Assembly (NCBI GenBank): GCA_963556255.1
Contig: OY744604.1
Coordinates: 25,925,099 to 25,989,098 of the forward strand
Origin: Allolobophora icterica
Taxonomy: Eukaryota; Annelida; Clitellata; Crassiclitellata; Lumbricidae
DNA length: 64,000 nt
Direction of reading: 5' to 3'
The translations under genes and the position numbers were made by a program. The notes beneath the pieces are model-generated. The model had not been told where the DNA came from. It worked only from the letters and a program-made list of their open reading frames with translations, and did not search any database. Shown in pieces: positions 1 to 11,908 of this stretch (the stretch's first letter is position 1; each line of letters opens with the position of its first letter).

Positions 1-1070
1 GATAATAGTAGACAAAACCTGTTTAGTACAGACGGAAAGCAAAGAAGACGAATTATACTGCTCTTCATGTGGGTCATCAGATATCTCCTACTGATGCGCT
101 ATAATGTAGAATGGCATATGTTTAAGCTTCCCTGATTAGATTGATTATAAAAACATGACTACCAGATCAATATGAAAAACAAACAATGTTTACTTAATTT
201 TTAATTCCTACCGGACAATATTCTGACAGTTAAGAGAAACCAGTAATAAAGTTAATGTAGGCTATGTGAGAAGTTAGAAGCAGATGAGCCGATGTGTCTA
301 AGCCCAATTATTATTAGGGCCTACGGACAGGAAATGTTACCTGCTTGCCAATTTTTTGCCTTTAAAGACTAGTAGGCCTATAATTATTATGTGAACTTCT
401 ACGTCCGCTATAGCCTGAATTTAGTTAACTTTACTGAATTGTCGAGGGTTTGAATCTTCATCATTCACATCAGAAACGACTTCATGAACCGCATTCCAGA
501 GGTGAAGTAATTTATCACGAGGTGGATTCGTCTTTGTTTTCACATTATACATTCTGAAAATCAGCAGATTTTTGCAACAATTACAGCATGTAACCAATAA
601 TAGTTTTACGAAGTTACCTGTAGTTACTCGCTGCTAATAGTACACTTCAATACGTAAGGGAACATCTGGGTAAAGAAACTGGACAGAATTGACATTAACT
701 TTGGCACATTTAAGAGCAGAGGGAACTTGAGAATCACTGGTGCATCTGTAAACGCTTTCAAGGCATCGACACAAAGATTTGAGGTCTAAACGTGTTGACC
801 ATATACTTCCAATTAATAATACAGATCTGAGGCGAGAAGCCACATGGCCGATCTTGTCTGTCAATTTGTCAAATCCCTGGCAAATGAAAATTCGACGACG
901 GTTATGCCACCTCTCGGCTAAGAAAATTGTAATGACTTGAACAGTCGTCGCATTTTAATTTTGTCCTAATATAAAAATCGTTGAATATGAATTTGAAAAT
1001 CAACGATGCTAAATGAAATAAAACAAAACATGTAGAATCTCACACTGGCTGAGGTCAAGCAAAGAATGCA
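1..1070. other. AT-rich intergenic DNA, no gene seen
   Basis: No open frame here shows a recognisable domain or splice structure. The longest (634-864, minus, 76 codons) has no motif and is probably chance. Confidence 0.5.
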
Positions 1071-1490
1071 CGTATGCTTATCTACACCGTAAATTTATAC
1101 CTAAAGCTTTTTAAACAGACTTTTTCAAGATTCGAACAGTTCTATACGTGAACTGAGTTTCAAATACGTATACTTATCTACACCGTAAATTTATACCTAA
1201 AGCTTTTTAAACAGACATTTTCAAGATTCGAACAGTTCTATACGTGAACTGAGTTTCAAATACGTATACTTATCTACACCGTAAATTTATACCTTATATA
1301 TTTATACCTTATATATTTCAACATTTTTATTTCGATTTATTATTACTCCTATGTTTTACAATCAATGCTTCTAACTTCTGTCCCATTGTGCGTTTGCTAA
1401 TGGTGTAATAAAGTATATACTTACTTACTTACTTTAAGCTTCTTAAACAGACATTTTCAAGATTCGAACAGTTCTATACGTGAACTGAGT
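1071..1490. repeat. 96-bp tandem repeat, interrupted
   Basis: Units begin at 1071, 1167 and 1263, exactly 96 bp apart, each starting CGTAT(G/A)CTTATCTACACCG. The third unit breaks off near 1290 and its second half resumes at about 1433. The intervening ~140 bp ends in repeated ACTT, like the tail of a retroposon that landed in the repeat. Confidence 0.85.
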
Positions 1491-1530
1491 TATGAATGAC
1501 CATTGCAGCAATTAAGCACTCTTAGGAGGA

Positions 1531-1539
1531 GTCACCCAG

Positions 1540-1620
<81 letters not shown>
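1531..1620. repeat. (AT)n microsatellite
   Basis: Almost pure AT dinucleotide run abutting the left end of the foldback element. Confidence 0.95.
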
Positions 1621-1622
<2 letters not shown>

Positions 1623-2007
1623 TCCATACAGTGTCCGTCCGACCCATAAACGCTACGTCACAAACGCTTTCTGTTCTATTGTGAAACATAAACCGGTTGT
1701 CTTCACGACGGCGGTCTTGACGACGGGGATAACTAACGATACATTATAGGCCTATATTATGACATCATAATATGACGGGCAAATACACTAGTATATGTAT
1801 ACTAGTGTATTTTCCCGTCATAATTATGACGGCAGTATATAGTGTTAGAGTATTAACACGTCATATTATGACGTCATACTATAGGCCTATATGTGTCGTC
1901 AAGACCGCCGTCGTCAAGACGGCAGTACAAACGGCTTCTGTTTCACAATAGAACAGAAGCCGCTTGTGACGTAATGTTTATCGTCGGACGGACACTATAT
2001 GGAAACT
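1619..2007. mobile_element. Foldback (long inverted repeat) element
   Basis: The left arm starts AGTTTCCATACAGTGTCCG and the right arm ends in its near-complement, CGGACACTATATGGAAACT. The arms match imperfectly over nearly 190 bp each and meet at the palindrome ACACTAGTATATGTATACTAG near 1800. Matching blocks include the CGTCAAGACCGCCG-type motif, TATAGGCCTATA and the GACGTCATAAT-like region. It is inserted in TA repeats, so a TA-type target duplication cannot be told from the microsatellite. It has no coding capacity. Confidence 0.8.
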
Positions 2008-2017
2008 ATATATATAG

Positions 2018-2025
<8 letters not shown>

Positions 2026-2107
<82 letters not shown>

Positions 2108-2108
2108 G
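2026..2108. repeat. (TG)n microsatellite
   Basis: Long TG run ending in CG-rich variants, directly right of the foldback element. Poly-Val/Cys and Thr/His frames across it are artefacts. Confidence 0.95.
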
Positions 2109-2109
2109 A

Positions 2110-3578
2110 TTGTATACATTGATGGCACGATCACTGGCATCCAAACAACGTGGAAAGGCTTCATGTAATGTAGAACATTTAAACGTGAAAACCTAAATGA
2201 ACTAATGATAATTTGTGTGATAAGTTGTGTTGTGCTTCTTGCCAAAGAGGACGGTGAGACACTGTTGCCAATGAGTTGTAATCTCATATAGTTTCTCAGC
2301 TCTGTGTGTCCATCGTAAAATAAACGCTTTATAATGTTCTATGCCTGACAGGCCCTTGGCCGCATTCCAATGCCTGACAGGCCCTTGAAGGGAGCAAAGA
2401 TTCTATATTAGAGGATTGGTTACTCATGAATATAATGTGTATACCCGTTTAACTCATCCACAGATGTCGCCCCACCTTAAATTTTGTTTTTTGACGGTTA
2501 ATATGGCGTTTTAAATTTCCGAAATTTACTTCGCAAACATAATATTTCTCGTATATTTTTTCATAAATATAATTAACTTAATGCATTTTTTATGTAAATT
2601 AGATGTGAAATTTTCCTGACCCCCGATTATCGCTCGAAAACTAATTACACGACGTTATATAAGGAGTTTCCAGTCTTTTGTATAAAAGATCCTTTGGATG
2701 GAGGGTTACTGACCGTTGTTCGTCTGTCTATGAATGAGTCTGCCTGTCTATCTGGCCGACCTGCCTTAAACCGACGACTACGTTTAATTCGTGAGCGACG
2801 TTTAATCCGTCAATCCGTCATATATGACGGGCAAATAAAGTTGTCAGTGTAATTAGCAACTTTTGTAACGCCTGTGTCTAATGCACAAAGCATCAACTTA
2901 TGTCGCACCAAAAACAAGCCGCAGCATGCCAATGCCCATGAGGTCAATACTCTGAAGCAGATAGGTAGTCTGTAGTGGATAGGCCAACCAATAAGGCCGA
3001 ATCTTGAGACTGAAATTACACAAGACTCAGTAGAGTGAACAGATTCAGCAAGAGAGCTAAAAAAATAAAATTTGAGTCCAGTAACCGAGAAAGCTCGTCC
3101 ACCAAGAACAGTTCTAAATTTTGGCACAACCAGAAAAAGACAATCGGATAACCTGGTTGAATCACGAGAGGTCTGAGCAATGATGACTGATAAATATATT
3201 ATGGTTAGCCAGAGTATAGCCTATTCAGAGTATATTTTTTTAATAAACTATGTGATCATATTTTAAACATTATGCTTTGCTGAACAGGAAGTCAATGACA
3301 AATATAAATAGAGTGGTTATATAAATAAGTTTAAACAGCATATCTCTCAAAACTAATAGCCTTATAGTGTGTAATAGATATCGTAGAATTTGGTGGCCAA
3401 ACGAACTATGACAGTGATGAATTATGACGTTGACAAAGGGCAATAGAAAAATCTCCAAGTTGGGGCAATAACACAGGTCTTCGCTTTGGCTCCTTTGATT
3501 CTGTTAGTCAACTCTGCATGGCACGTACATACAATGTTATTAATGTATACATACACACATGCATACAAGCCTATCTGT
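2110..3578. other. Intergenic DNA, no gene seen
   Basis: No recognisable coding sequence. A short direct repeat (ATGCCTGACAGGCCCTTG) occurs twice at about 2340-2390. Small frames at 2810-3127 and 3270-3458 on the minus strand show no domain. Confidence 0.45.
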
Positions 3579-3579
3579 T

Positions 3580-3664
3580 TAGCCGTGGCTGGGCTGGAAG
3601 CGCCTCCTGAGTAGGTCTCTTGAAGAAGCGCTATATAATTTCCAGAATGAATGAATGAATGAAG
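3580..3664 (+). mobile_element. LINE/SINE 3' tail fragment
   Basis: Contains GAAGCGCCTCCTGAGTAG, then GCGCTATATAATTT and an AATG-repeat tail. This block recurs at the 3' ends of other retroposons in the window (for example 13860-13946 and 25090-25140). Only the 3' end is present. Confidence 0.6.
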
Positions 3665-3674
3665 CACACATACA

Positions 3675-4407
3675 GGTCTACGTTAATAACCGCGATCACA
3701 AAACCGCGATCCTCAAAAGCGCGATCCTCAAAACCGCGACCGTCTCAAAACCGCGATCATCAAAACCGCGATTAGTAATGGCAAATTGCCTTAAACGAGC
3801 GAAAACCGAGATTATTCCTCTGATGCCGATGGGCTTAATGAAAAAAGTTAACTTTAAAGAGCTTAGCGACGCCGACCGGCATCAAAAGACTTAAGTAGGC
3901 CTACTTCAACCGCGATTATCAAAAGAGCGATTAGTAAACAAATTGTAAAAGAAGACAGACAAGCTTATATAATCCAGTATATAACCCAGTGGAATCAAGT
4001 TTTCTTATTACAGTATACTTTTAGATTGTCGAGAATGCCGCTTGAAATCGTTAAAAGTAATAAGGGTCGAGATCTCTTGTTCGTTCAAGGTTATACATTT
4101 CGTAACGAAAAAACAATAAAGGGGAAAAGGCATTGGAAATGTACGGACTATGATAGATTTAGTTGTCGGCTTGTCGCGCTCGCTGTCATACACTTTGAAA
4201 CATTTCATTTTGATAGGCCTACATTACAAGACATTTACACTTTATTCTTAGATTAAAATTTCATTTATAATATCTCATATTTAAAATTAGATCTAAACTT
4301 TTGTTGTATTTATAAATGTTTAAAATCGCGGTTTTGATGATCGCGGTTTTGAGACGGTCGCGCTTTTGAGGATCGCGGTTTTGTGATCGCGGTTATTAAC
4401 GTAAACC
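3675..4407. mobile_element. MULE-like element with long inverted arms
   Basis: An 8-bp duplication CACATACA flanks it at 3667-3674 and 4408-4415. The ends are inverted repeats (GGTCTACGTTAATAACCGCG and the complement of CGCGGTTATTAACGTAAACC) that continue as several copies of AACCGCGATCNTCAA in each arm. The interior holds a small FLYWCH-type frame. Long arms, a target duplication of about 8-9 bp and a FLYWCH finger are all known in Mutator-like elements; no transposase core (DDE) is present, so it would be non-autonomous. Confidence 0.75.
4026..4256 (+). CDS. FLYWCH-type zinc-finger fragment in the MULE-like element
   Basis: A 76-codon frame. Residues ~5-50 follow the FLYWCH pattern: a hydrophobic start (LEIVKSNKGRDLLFVQGY), an aromatic plus basic stretch, the W-x-C core (KRHWKCTDYDRFSCRL) with two cysteines, then an RL. 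The second half of the finger (the H-x-H) is not clearly present; a single His lies further on (VIHFE). FLYWCH fingers bind DNA and often sit at the N-terminus of MULE transposases. It lies wholly inside the inverted-repeat element, so it is transposon cargo and not a host gene. Whether it is expressed is unknown. Confidence 0.55.
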   Translation: MSRMPLEIVKSNKGRDLLFVQGYTFRNEKTIKGKRHWKCTDYDRFSCRLVALAVIHFETFHFDRPTLQDIYTLFLD

Positions 4408-4415
4408 CACATACA

Positions 4416-5055
4416 TATAGGCCTATGCAGACTCATATATTTTGTATGAGCATATAAACACACACTTACATATATACATACAAACATAAAAAATTGTTAT
4501 GTTTTTCTCCGTATGAAAACGAATAATTCATCTCTAAAGTTCAAATGAGTTCTTTAATTAAGTCAATAAACATGCCGGATCGAATTATTATGATGCTACT
4601 AAAATCCTCCAGCCTGACTCATTCTAAGTTACTCGTTATTTCTGCTAAGATATATTTTAATTATTTGGTAGAATTTGTATGATTTTCAATTCAAATGTCT
4701 TAAATTCTCTGGCTGTCAGATAAAGAGCCATAACTGATATGACATTGCTCAAGAGCTCGAATGACTCCTTTCGATAATATTTAGCCACGTGGATGGCGTG
4801 AAGAGCTTTCCATTTTCGCCTAGATTACTTACGAGACTAAACTTTGCAGGCTAAGCTGCACTAGCACATTTTTCGTACATAGGGCGTTACATTTTTTTTA
4901 AATAATTGCTTACGATTACCGGAACTTACGAAAGAAAGCAAGCAAAATGATTTGAAAATTTTATAGACTGCATCCATAGTTACCTAGAATGCCTTCGTAC
5001 ATATAAAGGTCATCAGAGATAACTCGTTAATATTGTTTAGGCAGACGCTAAAAGA
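4416..5055. other. Intergenic DNA, no gene seen
   Basis: AT-rich sequence with no recognised feature. Confidence 0.4.
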
Positions 5056-5059
5056 AGCT

Positions 5060-5290
5060 GGACATAGGTAATCGTAATCTCCAAACTTCCAAAGTGCCGC
5101 TCGAAGGCCAAGCGCAGGGCACCAGAGTATTCACCAGCGCCACATCAAATCAGAGGGGTTTTCCAGACGGTAGTCCAAAACAGGTATGAGTCCGGTTTTC
5201 AGAAGGCTAGGTCAAGACAGGAGGCAGAGCAGCTGTTAATTCGGGTGTCGTTTAGGGCGAAAGTTGAAAGGTGGAGGATCAGATGAGTCA
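5060..5290. repeat. Dispersed repeat, copy 1 (other copy at 59360-59720)
   Basis: Shares long blocks with 59360-59720, including CAAATCAGAGGGGTTTTCCA, GAGTCCGGTTT and GGCAGAGCAGCTGT...GTGTCGTTTAGGGCGA. This copy has one ~67-bp internal unit; the other has three. It abuts the 3' end of the LINE at 5290-6975 and may be part of a retroposon tail. Confidence 0.7.
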
Positions 5291-6975
5291 GGCAGGAGTA
5301 CTGGCTAAGGTGAGACTTCAATTTTGAGTGTAAAGCCCGGGGGTGATAGATAGAGGAACACGAGGAGAAGGATTGAGGACGGGTTGAAGTGATGATGGAG
5401 GAACCAAGAATCTGCGGAATTCAGAGGGGAGATCGTTCCAGAGGCGTGCTGTTGTGTTGGACACGGCTGGGTTGGAGAACTTGAGATGAGTAGTAACTGG
5501 GGTCGAGAAAGACTGCGGAAGAGGGAGTTGCAGTAATCGAGCTTTGAATGTGTTAGAATAGCGACAGTATTAAGCCTAGTTTAATTGGTGGTCACTGTAG
5601 ACTACATTACAGTTACATTAATGTTGCACAGTAGAGCCCAGTAATTCTTGGACAGCCCCTTGTCATAGTCACGTGCTCTCCCTTGCTTAATGTCTGACAA
5701 GTTCGCCATTGTGTTTTGTTGAATTCTGTTATAAACTTTATTTTCTATCAGAATGAACAATGGAAGTAGCAATAGTAGAGGCAGTTTTAAGGTCGAGCAT
5801 GGGTCGGATGCGTCGGAGGTCACTAGGTCACGAATGTGCGTGAAGCAGAAGCGCGAAAGGTTGGAGATGTGGTTAGAGAAGGAAAGATGTGGATCAAAAG
5901 TAATACCACGATTGCGGTCAGAGGTTAAGGTAAGAGACGACGAGTTAGTCGATAGGCGTATGGAAGATTCAGGGATTTTCTTGATTTGATCAGGAAGGCC
6001 TTGGATGATGAATTCAGTCTTGTAAGGGTTAAGGCAGAGGTGATTGGATGACATCCAATGTGAGATTAGGTTAACCACATTGAGTAATTATTGTGTGATG
6101 GAAGTGGGAAAAGAGCTTGGAGAGAAGGGTATGCAGAGTTGGGTGTCATCTGCATAAAGATCGTGGTCAACAGAATAGGATTTTATTAGATGGCTTAAAG
6201 GTGTGGTATATAGGATGAAGAGGAGTGGACCCAGGATGGAACCTTGAGGGACACCACAGGAGAGACGGAGGGGTTGCAAGCAGTGCCTGGAGGCTTTAAT
6301 GTAGAAGGATCGGGAATACAAGTAAGACTGAAACCAGAGCATGGCCAGAGACGCCAAATCAAGAAGAAAGTCGTTTAATAAGAAGGATGTGATCAATGGT
6401 GTCAAATGCGGCGGAAATGTCGAGAAGACAGAAGCAGAAGACTTGCTGACGGTAAAGACCAGTTTATTGTACAGAGACGCAAGTAAAGCTTTTGTGGAGT
6501 GGTGTTTAGTGAAGCCAGATTGGTGGGGGTTAAAAAGTGAATTAGAAAAAGGTAGGCGTTTAGCCGAGCAAGGACAATTCGTTCGGTTAACTTTAATAGA
6601 AAGGAAAGATTGGAGATGGGACGTCATAGTTAGATAGCTTTTCCTTCTCAAGATTTCCTTTTTTGATAAGAGAGCGACTACAAAGCTTAAAGGCCATTGG
6701 GAAGTTGCCGGTATAGAGAGTGGTATATTGATAAATTTGGTGATTAAAGAAACGAGGACAGAGGCACAGTCTTTTAGGAGAGGTGGGAATAGGATCAAGT
6801 TCGGATTGCTTGCTGGGAAGAGAGTTTAGGAGGAGTTCCACTTCTGCTTCGGAGATGGGAGACAGAATTGGGTGCGATGACCGAGAGTCAGAAGGAGTAG
6901 GAGGTATCAGTGCTAGATGAGGCAAGGGGAAGTGTGTGTCTAGAAGAGATTGAAATACTCTGTTATTCTTTACAC
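5290..6975 (-). mobile_element. Degenerate CR1/L2-like LINE reverse transcriptase
   Basis: On the minus strand, three broken frames in order resemble a non-LTR reverse transcriptase. About 6925-6593 gives a linker with SPISEAEVELLL and KQSELDPIPTS. About 6798-6088 gives the palm with CGVPQGSILGPLLFILY and the catalytic YADDTQL. About 6078-5602 gives HWMSSNHLCLNPYKTEFI, typical of the region after the active site. A weak C-terminal WNDLPSEFR stretch follows at ~5440. Several frameshifts and stops make it non-functional, and the endonuclease half is missing (5' truncation). Confidence 0.85.
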
Positions 6976-6979
6976 GAGA

Positions 6980-8100
6980 TTCTACTTCTCACGTCGAAGT
7001 AAGACCAGACATGCCTTGTCTTGAGACTGACGGGGAGGCACTCGCATCGTCTTGCCTCCTATATGCTGGCTACGGGCCCGTTGGCTACTTATCTAGCTGC
7101 GTTCAAAGAGCCATTTAATGAGGCTGATGCATGACTTTACAGTATGTGCGACTTCAAGTGAAATCTTCTGGAACTGTGTCTATTCTTTAAATCATAATTT
7201 TCAGAAAATATGGTCCAAACTACTACAAAACACAAGTTGCATGAGTCGTCGTACGTGATGTTGTGAGTAATAGGTACGGTACCTGTGGAATGCAGAAGCG
7301 ACGTGATCGTTGAACTGATTGGCTCAAGAGAGGAGCCGGTGTTCTCTGGTGTATTCTACGCCTGTGCCGTCTAACAAATGCCACTCAGGGAGATAGAAAA
7401 GCGAATCTTTTAAAGCAATTATCTTCTTAATCAGAAAGTTTTCCTCGCTACATGCAAGTAACTAATGGCGTAACTAAGCACGCATTAGAAAAGAAACGTT
7501 CGCAAACAATCTCTTGCGTTCTATTTCATGCATGTTCAAATTGTATAGGCCCTATGGAATCCTAAGTGATAGATCAAAGTGTAAGCATAATCTATGCGAT
7601 CGCTTCCTGACTTGTGAAAAAACATCACGTATTAACATCGACACGCCTCCGCACTTCATACGCAAATCTTAAGTTCTGGTCTTCGACTTCCGTGGACCAA
7701 CACGAGGAACACTCGCATTCATCGTATATTCTTGTTAAGACACGTCGTTTGCCTGGAATCTCTACTTGAGTCATATTGCATTCTTATGTCAAAGTGTATT
7801 TGTTTAGATCTCTTAGGCAGCCCGGTCACGTTCATAGCACTATTGACATGTTCTTAAATGCACCATTCAAAAGGTCCTATATATTCATCTATATACAGGT
7901 CATCTAGGGTGTGCAATATTACACCTGCTTTAGGTTAAGACTTACAATATTTTCCTAAGCTACGTAAGTATACAGGCGTTATGTCATCAGCTTTAAAACT
8001 TATTTAGCAGAGTCATTCATCAAAACAATAAAAAGCATTAAGGGAGTGCAGGGCCTGCCTGAACAAAATCATTATCTAAAACGAGCTATATAAGTAGGAG
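6980..8100. other. Intergenic DNA, no gene seen
   Basis: No recognisable coding or structural feature. Confidence 0.4.
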
Positions 8101-8104
8101 TATT

Positions 8105-8400
8105 GTAATTGTAATTGAACATTTATATAGCGCCACTCAATTTGTGACTCAAATCAGCGGCGCTCTCGAACCGCATCTCTGCCAAAACCGGCAAAAGAAA
8201 GGTTTTCAAGCGTCTACGGAACTGAAGAGGAGAGAGGACAAGAAGCTGTTGTCGGAGGGTCTGGGGAAGATTGTTCCAGGCTGAAGGACCCACATAGGCA
8301 AAGCTTCTGCATTGGGCCGTAAAAGATACAAGAGAATTATTAGCATGTTTGTGAGTACATAAATACATAATATATATATATATGTTTGTGAGCACATAAA
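8105..8400 (-). mobile_element. LINE 3' end fragment
   Basis: The minus-strand frame gives RSFAYVGPSAWNNLPQTLRQ followed by FRRRLKTFLLP, the usual C-terminus of CR1/L2-type reverse transcriptase. It ends at GAI-stop, then GGCGCTATATAAATGTT and a TTACAAT-type tail. An AT/ACACAAACAT tandem stretch interrupts it at about 8345-8400. Confidence 0.75.
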
Positions 8401-8544
8401 TAAATATTGATCAGGCACGTTTATTAATACATTTAATGTCCAAGCGAAGCACCATAATGTTTGAGGAAAATAGTGAGGTCCAATTCGAATTGAACATTCC
8501 TCGGGCATTAGGTGTTGGAGAGACAAGGTAAACAACGTTGCTCT

Positions 8545-9530
8545 TTGGGTGCGTCTCCACTGGTTGATTACCCATTGCGTGGTTGATAATTTAATATACG
8601 CTTATATTAAACCATTATGCATCTATATATATAAGATAGCTCATGAGAAGAGTTTATTTTGTCATAGACTTTATTTCATCTTAGACGTAAGTCGCCATCA
8701 AGAAGGACATTGTGGCTTCTTTGCACCACTCAGTCGGGTGCTAATGCGTCTTAACACACTTGGGATTTTCAATAGTTTTCAATTATTCTTGGGGTTTTCA
8801 ATTGTCGTTAAAAATCACGTTTTAGCGGTTTTTATTTCTTGGATCAACGTTGTTTACGTATATGCTTTATATATGATTTAATTTCGGTCAAGTGTTCAAG
8901 TGGGAGTGAAAATTATTTGACTAATGTTAGTGTTGAATAGAGATCAAAAATTGTATAGTAATTTTAGAGGTAGGCAGGGCATGTTTTAAGAAAAATTTAT
9001 CACTGCACATGGCGAGCGCCGGAGCACATAAAAATTACAAAAAAATTATGAATTACAATTCATTTCATGCGCAAAAAGCTGCTTTCGGCCTTTCATCACT
9101 GCACATTTTGTGTATCACTGCACGTTAAAACAATCCCTGGAGGTAGGCCTATAATAGGCCATGCTTACATGTTAAAGGCACTCGAATTGTTCATTTCACT
9201 TTTAATGTCAAAACAAAAATAATACTATGAATAAAGTATCAATTAGTTAATCAACTCCAAGCTAGTGATACAAGTATTTGACTGAGGTGCATAATATTGC
9301 TACCTAAACCAGCATTTTCGACATTTAGGCCTAAGCTAAATTAGTATTATCACATATTTCCAATATCCCTCAACAAGAAATTCTTTGCAAGCAGACTGTT
9401 CCTCGAATTCGAATCCCCTCTATTCGAATGGTTTCTCCAGATCTCCTTCACATCTTTGTCTTATTAGGCCTACACTCTCAATGAGTTTAGGCATTAGGCA
9501 AATCTCTATATTATGCGTTTCAAATCAGTT
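8545..9530. other. Intergenic DNA, no gene seen
   Basis: Low-complexity AT-rich DNA. The frame at 8549-8881 has no recognisable domain. TAGGCCTA palindromes occur at about 9147 and 9469. Confidence 0.4.
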
Positions 9531-9536
9531 CAACGT

Positions 9537-9727
9537 TCAAGGGACAGCGATTCGGGAAAAAACGATTAGAAATATTGCCAGCAGAATAAAATTAAATATT
9601 TGACCAGAGTTGGTGCCTATAAGACAAAATAAACAAATAATCAACAGCAAAAGAAATCCTTTTTTGACTGAAATCGGCAGGAATTTGATTAATTCCACGA
9701 AACCAGAATCTTTCCATTGAAGCTCTC
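9537..9727 (-). CDS. Gene A exon 5 (candidate): hydrophobic C-terminal tail
   Basis: A minus-strand acceptor TTATTCTAG lies before 9727. The exon joins in phase 1 to the donor of the propeller exon (10305), giving a G codon at the junction and then 62 residues and a TGA. The tail has two hydrophobic segments, GFLLLLIICLFCLIG and IFNFILLAIFLIVF, split by a short polar TNSGQ and followed by SRIAVP. This would be a hairpin or a long membrane anchor. Gene 1 has a hydrophobic last exon in the same place and phase (42127), but the residues are not similar, so the assignment rests on position, phase and hydrophobicity only. It could be chance in an AT-rich intergenic region. Confidence 0.45.
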
Positions 9728-10304
9728 CTAGAATAACAAAATATAAATAAAAGTAAATGGTATTTAAATTACGTACCGTACTTATAGAGTTCATCTTGAA
9801 GAGGCATCTAATGAGGCAATAATTTAGTTTATTAAATTAACTTGAAGTGACTTGTATCACAAACTATATTTTAAGTTAATCAACTACATAAATCACACCA
9901 TATTGCAACATGGAGGACATGCGACAGGATCTTGCCTAGTACTAAAATGTAGGCGCTCTTTAAGCGATAACTTTACAAGCCACTGCAGTACATTTGACAT
10001 GCTAACGGAATTTGTTCTGTCGAAGAAAGAAATTTGGTAATTCAGTTTTCTATGTTGTTTCTTCACAGAAAGTAATACTGCAATAAAATCAATTTTCTTT
10101 GGTTTCTGGGCAGAACTTAAAAACTATTTAACTGCAGAATTAAAAAACTGTAGAGATGTCTTTGTAGATATCTATATAGGAAAACCGAGGACTTCAAAGA
10201 ATGTCATCAGGCATCAGTCCTAGTTCTCAGATTTAAATTGCATAATCTAGATTTATAACGAAGCATCATTTAAAATAGACGAACAGATACTGCATTACAC
10301 TTAC

Positions 10305-11162
10305 CGAATTTAAAGACATGAATTTCGTAATTCAGTTCATCGTCGGCCACAAGTAATCGAGTGCCGTTTAATTCGTCTAGATGAATTATCATAGGACGTT
10401 TTAGACCGTGATTTCTGGAAACCACTGTGCCTTTGAATTCGAGGGCGGAACTCAGAATCAGCACTCTTCCGTTCGTCTTATCAGCGACCATTATAGAACC
10501 GTTGCTGTCAACTGCAAGACAAACCGGATGACTCAGTTCTTTTAACCAAGACTCGTTTTCCTCTCCAAATGACTTGAGAATCTCTCCATTTTCATCCACT
10601 ATGCATATTCCCCTATTTGGACTAACCTCTCCATTTTCATTCGCTGGACCATAACTGACCACCAAATGTCCACTAGTCAACTTAAGTGAATGTAATGGAT
10701 TAGATATGGTCGAAGAAAGTGTTATTTCACGAAGCAGTTGGCCATCTGAAGTGAACTCCATTAATTTGTTTTTGTTATGGACAGTTAAAATTGCATTCCC
10801 TTCATGCGTGACAGACAGTGAACCATTGTTGTCTTCAGTTGACCATCTCTTCTTAATTTCTTTCATATTCAAGTCGAAGATGAGAATCTCGTAAGGTTGA
10901 TAATTGCACATCAGATCGAAGATATACAGGCAATCACGTTTCGTGCCTTTTATGTCCCTTGGATCTAATAACCCTTTAACTGAGTCCCGTGAGATAAACT
11001 TAAACGTAATCGAATCGTAGCCTTCGATCGAATTATCATGTTCCTTTGCAACGTACATCATTCCATCAATCATTGTAAGTCCAGTTATTGTAACTTTTTG
11101 AACCCACGGATTTGATTCAATTTGCTGAACCGAAGCCTGCACGTCGTTGTAGTCTATTTCTT
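10305..11162 (-). CDS. Gene A exon 4: NHL-like beta-propeller
   Basis: 858 nt (286 codons), phase 1 at both ends; acceptor CCTTGTAG before 11162, donor TTCG|GTAAGTG. It encodes a beta-propeller related to NHL repeats: VTITGLTMIDGMMYVAKEHD, then GLLDPRDIKGTKRDCLYIFD, ILIFDLN, RGICIVDENGEILKSFGE, HPVCLAVDSNGSIMVADK and RLLVADDELNYEIHVFKFGK. Repeats of the form L-D-x-N-G-x-I-x-V-A-D are typical of NHL blades, which bind protein or RNA partners. It is colinear with the gene 1 exon at 37097 and the gene 2 exon at 63695, and its frame is open throughout. It probably supplies substrate recognition for the RING ligase. Confidence 0.85.
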
Positions 11163-11794
11163 CTACAAGGTAAAACAGTTGAAGACAGTTAACAATAATT
11201 ATCAAAGTACAGTGCTAAGGTACAATAAACACAAACGTGTAGTTCACAACAAAGCAAGTAGGAAGTTGAAAACCACACAAAAACACCATGCTGATCTCTT
11301 CATTCCTTTTTGCAACAGTGTTTCAATCTACCCAGGAAATTTTCGGTTTATGCTGATGTTGCTAAATAGATAAACGTATGTTTGTCAAATATTCATTTAA
11401 GAAAACAGTGTATAATTTAAAAGCATTGCTTTAACTTAGCTCTACTGATTTGGCGATAACAAAGCTTGGTTTTTATCACTAAGAGGATTAAGGCAAGCGA
11501 TCAGACCAGACCAGATTTATTAAATTTTGAATTATGACTGTCAGTCCAGAGTAGTCGTAGAATGTGTGCAGCCGACTAACAATGTATGACTTCATTAATG
11601 CATAAAAATATAATGCAAACATATTAAGCACATCAAATGCATCAGTTATTTAAGTAATTCAACAATTTCTTCCGTATCTCTTACAGATCATGCAGAAAAC
11701 AGGACATTAGGCGTCAGCAGATAGTATTCGGAACAACTGTCATTGAACGTATCTTTCATACAATTTTTAGTTTGTAGCATTGACTTAATCTTAC

Positions 11795-11908
11795 TTGGTC
11801 GTCCTTTATACAGTAGTTTTTCCAGTTCAGTCTGGCGTTTCTTAAATTTCTGTCTCTCGTTGCTGCTTTCGATCAGCTTTTCCAGCAGTTCCTCAATCTT
11901 CGTCGTAT
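11795..11908 (-). CDS. Gene A exon 3: short coiled-coil exon
   Basis: 114 nt (38 codons), phase 1 at both ends. Acceptor ACTTCTTTAG before 11908; the donor is CCAA|GTAAGA. It encodes IEELLEKLIESSNERQKFKK then RQTELEKLLYKGRPS, matching gene 1 (32797) and gene 2 (58793) in the core NERQKFxKRQTELxKLL. The donor ends in A, not G, so the junction codon with exon 4 becomes Lys instead of Glu. It probably extends the oligomerisation helix between the TRIM core and the propeller. Confidence 0.8.

Noticed and set aside
1893..2287. ORFs across the TG repeat
   Set aside because: Poly-CV and poly-TH readings of a dinucleotide microsatellite.
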